A DNA stretch of 64,000 nucleotides from Rhodoplanes sp963840055 (GTDB lineage: Bacteria > Pseudomonadota > Alphaproteobacteria > Rhizobiales > Xanthobacteraceae): contig CAWIXM010000021.1 in the NCBI GenBank assembly GCA_963840055.1, forward strand, positions 181,435 to 245,434, read 5' to 3'. The number at the start of each line of letters is the position of its first letter. Position 1 is the stretch's first letter. Shown piece after piece: positions 44,263-51,608 of this stretch. Under the pieces are notes generated by a model, which saw only the letters and a program-made list of their open reading frames with translations, did no database searches and was not told the DNA's origin. A program made the position numbers and the translations under genes.

Positions 44263-44627
44263 CACGCTATCTGATCCGCGATCGCGACGGGATCTACGGT
44301 CCAGTTGTCAGCCGCCGATTGCGGGCCATGGGCATCCGCGACAAACCGATTTCGGCGGCATCGCCGTGGCAGAACTGTTTTGCTGAACGACTGATTGGCT
44401 CCATCCGCCGCGAGTGCGTTGACCACGTGGTGGCGTTGGGCGAGCAGCACTTGCGCCGGGTCCTGCGCTCATACGCTCGCTATTACAATGAGACGCGGAC
44501 CCATCGTTCCTTGAACAAAGATGCCCCGATAACCCGACCGGTTCAGCGGACCGGACGCATTGCGTCTCATGCGCTTGTCGGTGGGCTGCACTACCAATAC
44601 GTCCGAATCTGAGTTTTCGGTACAGAC
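44263..44627 (+). mobile_element. Type B IS, C-terminal fragment with right end
   Basis: It begins inside the transposase (PRYLIRDRDGIYGPVVSRRL), continues SPWQNCFAERLIGSIRRECV and YYNETRTHRSLNKDAPITRP to YVRI and a stop, and ends with the type B terminal repeat (GTTTTCGGTACAGA at 44627). The 5' two thirds are missing, replaced by the type A element. Confidence 0.82.
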
Positions 44628-44660
44628 AGGTGTAGCTGCCGACACAGAAGGAGAGCGGCT

Positions 44661-44882
44661 GTGGCAAAAGGCGTGGAGATCGAAATAGCGCCTCTCGACG
44701 AGAAACACGTCCGGGCAAAGATCACTTGGTCCGAGCAAGATGTCGGTGGCGGAAAACTCGTTGTAGAGGTCACCGTCAAAAATATGAAGACGCGCCCAAA
44801 AACCGACGAGCAACTTATATCAGATGCGAAGGCGCTGGCCGTACGATTCGCACGAGCCTTTGCCGACACGATTGAGGGGTAA
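44661..44882 (+). CDS. Conserved hypothetical protein
   Basis: This GTG-initiated frame of 73 residues has an AAGGAGAG site 6 bases upstream. MAKGVEIEIAPLDEKHVRAK, then ITWSEQDVGGGKLVVEVTVK and a C-terminal helix (ISDAKALAVRFARAFADTIE) suggest a compact beta-beta-alpha fold. It is recalled as a small conserved rhizobial family without known function. The ribosome-binding site and protein-like composition make it a solid call. Confidence 0.7.
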   Translation: MAKGVEIEIAPLDEKHVRAKITWSEQDVGGGKLVVEVTVKNMKTRPKTDEQLISDAKALAVRFARAFADTIEG

Positions 44883-44987
44883 ATATTCTCCGCCATAGCC
44901 AGAGGCGAGAGAGAGGCATATCCCACAGCCGCTGAAAGCGTGACAAACATGCCCGCCTGTTGAAGGCAACGCGAGGCACATACTATT

Positions 44988-45075
44988 TCACCTGCCCATG
45001 TTATAGAGCTGCTGCACTTCGGCGGCCGAGAGCGCTCTGCTGTAAAGGCGGACGTCATCTATCTTGCCGGGCGCG
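44988..45075 (-). pseudogene. LamG/concanavalin-like lectin domain, C-terminal fragment
   Basis: The minus strand reads PGKIDDVRLYSRALSAAEVQ followed by QLYNMGR and a stop. IDDVRxYxRALSxAEVQxLY is the distinctive last strand and helix of LamG-type domains in secreted bacterial proteins. Everything upstream has been replaced by a type B IS fragment. Confidence 0.7.
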
Positions 45076-45489
45076 GCGCACCCCAAAGCGGGTTCTCTTG
45101 TCTCATTCGCCGGATCAACGCCCGCAACTCCTGGCCGATCGGCGGCCTGCCTCCCAGAGAGCAAGACTTCCAGCGCCAGTAGCCGCGAAACCCCACCGCA
45201 CCAACGTCTCGGGCCGGATAATCAGCATTGCCTTAAGGATCGACGGGAACCAACGATAGAGTCGGACGAAGAACAGGCGGTCGGTGTTACTGAACCGGAC
45301 GCGGCCGCGCACCTTGCGCTGCAGAACAATCAGCTGCTGCCTGAGCGCCGCATTTTCGGCTTCAAGTCGGCTCTTGGACTTGACGATTGCCGCCAGCAGG
45401 TTGAGGGTCAGGAGGATCAGCGCGATCATCCCCGCAAGCGTGACGTGATTCCATCACCAGTTCAATGCGGACGAGGTTTTCGGTACACA
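45076..45489 (-). mobile_element. Type B IS, N-terminal fragment with left end
   Basis: The transposase start (MIALILLTLNLLAAIVKSKS, RLEAENAALRQQLIVLQRKV) is followed by a small deletion that removes about HRAGFRGYW and shifts frame. Coding stops near the PLWGAPRI region at 45076. The left terminal repeat TGTGTACCGAAAACCTCGTC is intact, inverted, at 45489. It is the fourth type B copy or fragment in the window. Confidence 0.82.
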
Positions 45490-45529
45490 CAGGCGTCGAT
45501 TTGCGACACGGCGTCCCGCAGCAACATCG

Positions 45530-46387
45530 CTAAAAAAATCCTCCGTCATTAGTGCGAAAGCGACGATGCAACTTGCTCTCACCGAGGCGAACGCGCTCGT
45601 ACTTGTCGAATTCGAAAAGGCATCCCTGCAGATCTTGCCCGCTTAAATCGCCAAGTCCCTCCCGCGCGAGTTCAGGCCTGATCGCCTCACGCAAGCGATC
45701 GAACTGTCGCCTCCACTCTGCTTCGGTCCAGTGCGCATCCTTGTCGCGACCGAGCAGGCGATTGAGGCCTCGCTGGCTGCCGGGGCCAGATACGGCGAAC
45801 GTCATCCAATCGGAGGCTGACCGCAGCGGGGGAACAAATTTGAGGTCGGCGACGATCTGCGCTGGCATGAAGCCGTCGCCCATTCCGTGATAGTCGCCGA
45901 GCCGCGCGTGGTAGCTCGCCAAGCTCTCGCCCGCCTGGGGCCGCATCTCCCTGCGATCGCGCCATAGCGGGTTGAATACGTCTTCTACTTGATATTGTGG
46001 TTTGGGTCGGTGCAGGCGGTTATCCGCCCGGATCGTGCAGGCGTCATCGCGGTACAGCTTGGCGCGGCGGGCCCTACGCGCCGCCATGACCCGAAGGAAG
46101 TGCTCGGGGTCCCAGGGAACCGGAAAGCCGATCTCGCGCAGCGTGTCGGGCTCGTTCATGAACCGCGCGACCACCATCGCAAACCAAAGATCAGGATCGT
46201 CGGCGTGCGGATAACGCCAATTCGCTGCAATCCATCGCGTCACGCGATCGTGCTCGCGTCTGACGTTGCAGAAGCTCCATTGTTGGAGGATTGGGTCCCT
46301 GGTCCAGGGAGGCAGCTCGCGGGCCAGGCGGCGCCGGCGGATGCTTTCGCGCTCGCGAATCCAATAAAGCAGAGGATCGAGATTCAT
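45530..46387 (-). CDS. Alpha-glutamyl/putrescinyl thymine pyrophosphorylase-like (phage DNA hypermodification family)
   Basis: From ATG 46387 the protein has 285 residues. The N-terminal signature LLYWIRERESIRRRRLAREL, then TRDPILQQWSFCNVRREHDR and VTRWIAANWRY is that of the AGPT-Pplase families described from phages with hypermodified thymine (alpha-glutamyl- or putrescinyl-thymine). These act on a pyrophosphorylated hydroxymethyluracil intermediate in DNA. A second block, SASDWMTFAVSGPGSQRGLN, then LGDLSGQDLQGCLFEFDKYE, fits the C-terminal half. The frame is intact. No phage structural genes or hydroxymethyluracil kinase are adjacent, so it is a stray phage-derived gene. The assignment is by remembered family signature. 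Confidence 0.7.
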   Translation of the reverse strand: MNLDPLLYWIRERESIRRRRLARELPPWTRDPILQQWSFCNVRREHDRVTRWIAANWRYPHADDPDLWFAMVVARFMNEPDTLREIGFPVPWDPEHFLRVMAARRARRAKLYRDDACTIRADNRLHRPKPQYQVEDVFNPLWRDRREMRPQAGESLASYHARLGDYHGMGDGFMPAQIVADLKFVPPLRSASDWMTFAVSGPGSQRGLNRLLGRDKDAHWTEAEWRRQFDRLREAIRPELAREGLGDLSGQDLQGCLFEFDKYERVRLGESKLHRRFRTNDGGFF

Positions 46388-46478
46388 AGGCGACAAAATA
46401 ACCTAGCACCCGGGAAAACTATCATGTGTCCGCCCGTTGTTTTCTAGTGTAACCTATCGGGCCGGACCGCGCTATATC

Positions 46479-48234
46479 GTAACCGGGGCAAATTTCCGGG
46501 CGAGTGGGGGAGTCAAGGGTTCGAAAATATGATTCAAGCTGGGGATGACAACTGGCATCCCTGATTCGCTTGAACGTCTTTCGCACACGGACCTGATTGG
46601 CGTGGTTCGCGAGTTGATTGGCGAGGTTGGACGCCTGCGGACTGAGAATGAGAAGCTCAGCGGTGCGTTGACGAAGCTGAAGGTGGAACATCAAGCGGTC
46701 AAGGACGAGCTTGCACGGTTGAAGAATTTGCCGCCGCGTCCGCCGCAAAAGCCTTCCGGCATGGACAAGGCAACGGACCGTGGTGTTTCGGGAGGCGCCG
46801 GCGCCAAGAGCCCCGCGGGCGAGAAGTCGAGCCGTCGACGCGGCAGCCAACTGGACAAGCTGACGATTGACGCGACGGTGGTTGTGAGGGCGAAGGCGCC
46901 GGCCGGCTCGCGCCACAAGGGCTACGAGGAGATCGTGGTTCAGGACCTGAACCTGAGCCCGCAGGTAACCCTCTATTGTCGGGAGCGCTGGGAAACGCCG
47001 GAGGGCGAACGGATCATCGCCGCGCTTGATCCCGGGATTGTCGGGGGATATGGCCCGAATCTGCATCGCTTTGTCCTGGCGCTGCATTTCTCCGGGCAAG
47101 TCACCTGCGAGCGGATCGTCGCGCTTCTCAACGGCATGGGGGTGCTGATTTCAAAGCGGCAAGTCGTGCGCCTGCTGACGGCCAAGCTGGAGACGTTCCG
47201 CGCCGAAGACGAAGCGGTGTTGAAAGCCGGTCTTGGCGGCGCCTCTGTGACGGTCGACGACACCGGGGCGCGCCACGCCGGCAAGAGCGGCTACACCACA
47301 CAAATCGGCTCCGATACCTTCACGGTGTTTCGCACCGGCCCGAGCAAATCGCGCCTGGCGTTTCTGTCGCGGCTGTGCGGTGGCACTACGCTTTATGTGA
47401 TCAACGACGCGGCGCTCGACTATATGAAAGACCGCCAGCTCCCGCAGGTCGCCATCGGCAAGTTCGCGGATCACAAGGAGCGTATTTTCTCGCGGCCCGA
47501 GGACTGGGAGCGGCATTTGCAGGCGTTGGACCTGACCGACCTGGACGTCACCCCCGATCCTGTCCTGATCGCCAGCGAAGGCGCGCTGTGGGGCGCGATC
47601 CGCCATCAAGGGCTGTTGCCGGACACCGTCATCGTTTCCGATGACGCCGGCCAGTTTCGCGTCGGCATCCATGCGCTGTGCTGGGTTCACGCCGAACGCC
47701 TCGTCCACAAGCTGGTTCCCGCCAACGACAAGCAGCGCAACGCCATCGAGGTCGCCAAGCGGATGATCTGGTGGTTCTATGGTTCCCTGAAGGAATACAA
47801 GCTGGCGCCCAGCCCGCAGCAAGCCAAGGTCCTGCGTGCCCGCTTCGACCGAATCTTCAATCGCGGCAGAACCGGTTACGTAATACTTGACAGGCTGCTC
47901 AGACGGCTGTTTCGCCACAAGGACGCATTGCTGCGAGTCCTCGACCGGCCGGAAATTCCTCTCAACACCAACGCTTCCGAAAACGACATCCGCGCCTTCG
48001 TCACTAAACGGAAAATCTCCGGTGGAACCGTCAGCGACAGAGGCCGCGACGCCCGAGATATCATGCTGGGCCTCGCTAAGACTTGCATGAAGCTCAAGCT
48101 GTCGTTCTACGAATTCTTAGGTGATCGCCTTGGCATCCCCGGCGCCCAGATCCCGCACCTCGCCGAACTTATCCGTCCCGCCCCGTCATAATGACATGCA
48201 AGGGTAAGGGGGCCCGGAAATTTGCCCCGGTTAC
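46479..48234 (+). mobile_element. IS66-family element (single gene)
   Basis: The terminal inverted repeats GTAACCGGGGCAAATTTCCG at 46479 and its inverse ending at 48234 match over at least 22 bp. CGCTATATC occurs directly outside both ends (46470-46478 and 48235-48243), a target duplication of 8-9 bp. Classic IS66 elements carry tnpA and tnpB accessory genes; this one has only the transposase. Confidence 0.92.
46545..48191 (+). CDS. IS66-family transposase (TnpC-like)
   Basis: The 548-residue protein has an N-terminal coiled coil (about residues 20-65: VRELIGEVGRLRTENEKLSG), a linker (LPPRPPQKPSGMDKATDR), a region like the zinc-finger domain of IS66 but without its usual cysteines, and the DDE_Tnp_IS66 core with ASVTVDDTGARHAGKSGYTT (first Asp), DTVIVSDDAGQFRVGIHALC (second Asp), WVHAERLVHKLVP and NTNASENDIRAFVTKRKISG (final Glu in the SEND motif). 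It is intact and probably active. Confidence 0.93.
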   Translation: MTTGIPDSLERLSHTDLIGVVRELIGEVGRLRTENEKLSGALTKLKVEHQAVKDELARLKNLPPRPPQKPSGMDKATDRGVSGGAGAKSPAGEKSSRRRGSQLDKLTIDATVVVRAKAPAGSRHKGYEEIVVQDLNLSPQVTLYCRERWETPEGERIIAALDPGIVGGYGPNLHRFVLALHFSGQVTCERIVALLNGMGVLISKRQVVRLLTAKLETFRAEDEAVLKAGLGGASVTVDDTGARHAGKSGYTTQIGSDTFTVFRTGPSKSRLAFLSRLCGGTTLYVINDAALDYMKDRQLPQVAIGKFADHKERIFSRPEDWERHLQALDLTDLDVTPDPVLIASEGALWGAIRHQGLLPDTVIVSDDAGQFRVGIHALCWVHAERLVHKLVPANDKQRNAIEVAKRMIWWFYGSLKEYKLAPSPQQAKVLRARFDRIFNRGRTGYVILDRLLRRLFRHKDALLRVLDRPEIPLNTNASENDIRAFVTKRKISGGTVSDRGRDARDIMLGLAKTCMKLKLSFYEFLGDRLGIPGAQIPHLAELIRPAPS

Positions 48235-48317
48235 CGCTATATCGATTTAAGCCATTATAGTGTTTAGTCTTTCTGGTTGAGTGCGGAGGGGTATGAGCCG
48301 GTACGATCCGCCTGTAT

Positions 48318-48368
48318 CGCTAACTCTTAGTCAGCGGGTCCAAGGTTCGAGTCCTTGTGCGCCCACCA
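48318..48368 (+). tRNA. 3' half of a tRNA-Lys(CUU) gene, probable att site
   Basis: The sequence from the anticodon stem onward is recognisable: loop CTCTTAG with anticodon CTT, 3' stem TCAGC, variable region GGGTC, T arm CAAGG-TTCGAGT-CCTTG and acceptor strand GCGCCCA with CCA at 48366-48368. The D arm and 5' acceptor strand are absent upstream. One anticodon-stem pair is mismatched. A 3' half alone is what integrase-mediated island insertion into a tRNA gene leaves at the far end. Confidence 0.75.
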
Positions 48369-48487
48369 ATAAATTCAAGCGCTTGCCCGGATTTTGCACT
48401 GTCATTCCTGACATGCCGTCACCGGCTCATTCCGACAAACTCTCGATGATGGACTAGAGGATACGGGTCGCGCTTTCGCCTTTGTGC

Positions 48488-48545
48488 ACGAATGATGCAC
48501 TGATTCTGCCTTTCCGTGCGAATCCGAACGGACGGAATTTACGGA
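48488..48545. mobile_element. Diverged solo type A IS end
   Basis: GATGCACTGATTCTGCCTTT, then GCGAATCCGAACGGACGGAA, aligns with 3175-3230 at most positions. It is a degenerate terminal sequence without a transposase. Confidence 0.55.
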
Positions 48546-48557
48546 ACTGCAGGAGGT

Positions 48558-49406
48558 CTAGTTGGTGAGCGCGCAGGGTTTGATGGCTACCGGCCTCGGG
48601 CGCGTTGCCGCGCTTGGCGCTGAGAAAATTGCGAGATAAGCGGAGTCGCCGCCCAGTTTGGAAAAGCTAACCTCGCGATAGCCCACTGCCGCAAGCTCGC
48701 AGCGGAGCAACTCGGGCGGCGTTCCGTGTTGCGAAGTGGGCTTGATCAGATCGACGATGCCAACCAGCGCGGCGGGCTTCAGGGCTGGCGCCAGATTGTA
48801 AAGAAACGCGTAGGGCTCAGCGATCTCATGATACATATGCACCAAGATTGCAGCGTCGAGGGAGCCAGCTGGTAGGCGGGGGTCGTGCGGCTCGCCCAAC
48901 GCAAGTTTGACGTTGCGCAAGTTCAGGCGGTTTATCCGTACGGCGAGATCGCCAAGGTAAGTGCGGCTGACGTCCTGTGCGATGACCAGCCCCGATTGGC
49001 CCAGCAATCGGGAGAGGCGGACCGTGTGGTAGCCACTGCCAGCTCCGATGTCGGCAACGGTCATACCAGGCTTAAAGCCCATCAGGCGAGCCAGTTGCCC
49101 TGCTTCGTCTTGGGCGTCGCGCTCCTCTTCGGTTGACCTGCTTGGGCTTACGATGTGCGCAACTGGACGCTCAGGTCGCGGGAACGCGTCGCGGTGCGCT
49201 CCTGGCGGCGCAAGATAAGTGTATTCGTAGGACCGCACGCCATCCTTGACGTACAAAGCGAGGCCGCTGGAGAAGGCGCTGCTGCCGGACGGGTTGGGCG
49301 GGAACGGAAGGACTTCCTGAGCGCCGCCTAGCCGCGTGCAGCCGGCCCCCAATATGAAGGCGAATACGCTGCCGACCAATAGAGAGACCAGTTTGGTTCT
49401 CCGCAT
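48558..49406 (-). CDS. Exported class I SAM-dependent methyltransferase
   Basis: The 282-residue protein starts MRRTKLVSLLVGSVFAFILG and then AGCT, a lipoprotein-type signal with lipobox LGAGC, so it may be anchored at the periplasmic face. The methyltransferase domain contains the SAM-binding GMTVADIGAGSGYHTVRLSR and PAGSLDAAILVHMYHEI. A SAM-binding protein outside the cytoplasm is odd but recurs in this family of predicted periplasmic methyltransferases. The substrate is unknown. The frame is intact. Confidence 0.85.
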   Translation of the reverse strand: MRRTKLVSLLVGSVFAFILGAGCTRLGGAQEVLPFPPNPSGSSAFSSGLALYVKDGVRSYEYTYLAPPGAHRDAFPRPERPVAHIVSPSRSTEEERDAQDEAGQLARLMGFKPGMTVADIGAGSGYHTVRLSRLLGQSGLVIAQDVSRTYLGDLAVRINRLNLRNVKLALGEPHDPRLPAGSLDAAILVHMYHEIAEPYAFLYNLAPALKPAALVGIVDLIKPTSQHGTPPELLRCELAAVGYREVSFSKLGGDSAYLAIFSAPSAATRPRPVAIKPCALTN

Positions 49407-49752
49407 GGCTGTGCCACTCAGGACTGCACCATTACTATAAATTAAATTACCGCGCCAATCCGGTCAGGACTGCACCATCGCTATTCGCGGAGATGATTGT
49501 CGGGAGGGACACCAATACGTGCGGATCTGATTTGCGGCACGCAAGCTTTCCTCAACAATCAAAGCCCGAACCTCCGCGCGTATTGTATTCCTTGCTAAAA
49601 CAGCGGGAAATTGCGAAGATTTTTACCGTTCCGGGAGCCATCCGTGGAGTTGAGATTTAGGGCCGAATCAAGCATGTGAATATCACCATTTGGAGTCGCC
49701 GGGAGCAGAATGTGCCCGCAGGTAGGCAACCAGTAAAGGTAAGCGTCTGGCC
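49407..49752. other. Intergenic region with IS scraps, no gene seen
   Basis: TCAGGACTGCACCAT occurs at about 49413 and again at about 49466. At 49500-49540 a GGGAGGGACACC scrap joins CCAATACGTGCGGATCTGAT, which resembles the end of the IS fragment at 19222. No coding frame is convincing. Confidence 0.5.
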
Positions 49753-50301
49753 ATGCCGAATGAAGAAAAAAATGAGATCTTGGATCCAAGAGATCTTTTG
49801 CAGATCAGCTATGAGGCAGAAGAAAAGGAGTTACGGGAGGCTCTCGAAAAAAACGCAGAAAGGAGACCGAGGAACGTGAGTTGCTCGAGAGCTTCAAGAC
49901 GCGCGAGGTGAACCCCGACGCTGCCGCGCGAGTGATGAAGGCGGTTAAGATCGCTGCGCAACAAGGCAAGCGTGAGGTGATGGTACTGACGTTTCCTTCC
50001 TCGTTATGCAGCGATCGGGGCCGCGCGATAAACAACTTCGAACCCGATTGGCCCAATACTCTCGAAGGCTTTCCTAAGCGTGCACATGCATGGTTCGTGG
50101 AAAATATGCAGCCGCGCGGCTACAAGTTGAAAGCTGAAATCATTCGAACCCGATTGGCCCAATACTCTCGAAGGCTTTCCTAAGCGTGCACATGCATGGT
50201 TCGTGGAAAATATGCAGCCGCGCGGCTACAAGTTGAAAGCTGAAATCATTAGTTTTCCGGGAGGGATGCCGGGCGACGTGGGAATATACATTTGCTGGTG
50301 A
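49753..50301 (+). pseudogene. Hypothetical gene with a frameshift and an internal duplication
   Basis: The start MPNEEKNEILDPRDLLQISY, then EAEEKELREALEK, is in one frame. After a run of seven A at 49847-49853 the protein-like frame becomes KETEERELLESFKTREVNPD, AAARVMKAVKIAAQQGKREV and MVLTFPSSLCSDRGRAINNF. A 106-bp tandem duplication (50037-50248) then breaks the frame again; with one unit removed, the protein would end KLKAEIISFPGGMPGDVGIY, ICW. The family is unknown, probably soluble and about 155 residues when intact. Confidence 0.65.
50037..50248. repeat. 106-bp perfect tandem duplication
   Basis: The segment 50037-50142 is repeated immediately as 50143-50248 with no difference that I can see. 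Because 106 is not a multiple of three, it frameshifts the gene it lies in. The lack of divergence suggests that it is recent, or an assembly artefact. Confidence 0.9.
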
Positions 50302-50474
50302 TGATTCGCGGAGCCGGCGGTCGCGCAGCAATCAGCCAACTGAAATCGCGGACCTGCAACCGCCATTCAGGCTGCCCGAGGTGCTGTTGCCGATCCTGTC
50401 CCTCTCGCAAACGTCATCAGAGGCCTTTATTTTCCAGCTATCGCTCGACGGGTCTAGCGTGGGCGCGGGAAACG

Positions 50475-51605
50475 ATGATGCGAAACGGATTGCTTCCGGC
50501 TTTTGGGGCATTGAGCCTAGTCTTCATGCTGGCGCCGGCGCTTCCAACAGCTCTTGCGCAAGATCAGCAGCAGGGGCCGGTTGCCGTCGGCACAGTTTAT
50601 GCTGAGCTCAAGCCGATCGCGAAGACGGCCGATTTTGTCGGTCGTATCGAAGCAGTCGAGCGGGTCGAAATCAGGGCTCGGGTGAAGGGCTTTCTCGAGG
50701 CTGTACTGTTCAAGGAAGGGGATCTCGTCAAGGAAGGCCAGCCTCTGTACCGTATCGAGAAGGGACAGTTCGAGGCGGCGGTCGAACGGGCGAAAGGCGC
50801 CTTAGAACGCAGCAAAGCTGCCCTCACGCTCGCTGAACTGCAGCGCAAGCGCGCGGAAGAACTGCTCGCACGCAATTCCGGCACGGTGGTTGCGCGTGAT
50901 CAGGCGGTCGCCGAGGAAGCCAGTGCCAAGGGCTCGATCACCACGGATGAGGCGAACCTGCGCAACGCCGAGATCAACCTCGGCTACACCGACATCGTCT
51001 CTCCGATCGCAGGCAAGGTTGGCCGTACCAAAGTCACCAAAGGTAATGTCGTTGGGCCGGATAGCGGTCCGCTGACTACGATCGTCAGTCAGGACCCGAT
51101 GTATGTGACCTTTCCCGTCAGCCAGCGGGAATTTCTGGAGACCCAGGACGACGCGCAGAAGCGCAATCCAGACAGCCTGAAAGTACGAATCAAGTTTTCT
51201 GATGGGTCTGTTTACGATCAGGTCGGCGTCATCGACTTCGTCGATGTCTCGGTTGATCGAACCACCGACACAGTGCTTGCTCGTGCCAGGATCCCCAATC
51301 CGCAAGGCGTGCTGATTGACGGCCAGCTCGTCAGTGTCATCATCGAGAGCGGCAAGCCGGAAGAACGGGTGCTTATTCCACAGTCTGCGCTTATCGCAGA
51401 CCAGCAGGGTGTCTATGTTTTTGTCGCCGAAGATGGGAAGGCCGTGGTGAAGCGACTCAAGCTCGGCGGCGAGAGTGGAACCGACGTCATCGTCGAAGAA
51501 GGCCTGGCCCCGGGCGCACAGGTGATCATCGAAGGCCTGCAGGGCGTGCGGCCCAGTATCCCCGTGCGCGCGACTCCCGTACCGCAGAGTATTGGCCGAA
51601 CCTGA
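50475..51605 (+). CDS. RND efflux system periplasmic adaptor (AcrA-like)
   Basis: From ATG 50475 the protein has 376 residues with a signal peptide (LLPAFGALSLVFMLAPALPT, ALAQ). It shows the membrane-fusion-protein order: lipoyl half DFVGRIEAVERVEIRARVKG, a coiled-coil hairpin (about residues 95-165), second lipoyl half INLGYTDIVSPIAGKVGRTK, then the beta-barrel and membrane-proximal domains. It links the inner-membrane pump to an outer-membrane channel; no channel gene is present, so one must be borrowed. The stop is 3 bp before the pump start. Confidence 0.93.
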   Translation: MMRNGLLPAFGALSLVFMLAPALPTALAQDQQQGPVAVGTVYAELKPIAKTADFVGRIEAVERVEIRARVKGFLEAVLFKEGDLVKEGQPLYRIEKGQFEAAVERAKGALERSKAALTLAELQRKRAEELLARNSGTVVARDQAVAEEASAKGSITTDEANLRNAEINLGYTDIVSPIAGKVGRTKVTKGNVVGPDSGPLTTIVSQDPMYVTFPVSQREFLETQDDAQKRNPDSLKVRIKFSDGSVYDQVGVIDFVDVSVDRTTDTVLARARIPNPQGVLIDGQLVSVIIESGKPEERVLIPQSALIADQQGVYVFVAEDGKAVVKRLKLGGESGTDVIVEEGLAPGAQVIIEGLQGVRPSIPVRATPVPQSIGRT

Positions 51606-51608
51606 GCG

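Noticed and set aside
48240..48368. Complete tRNA-Lys gene
   Set aside because: The sequence upstream of the anticodon stem does not form a D arm or pair with the 3' acceptor strand; only the 3' half is present.
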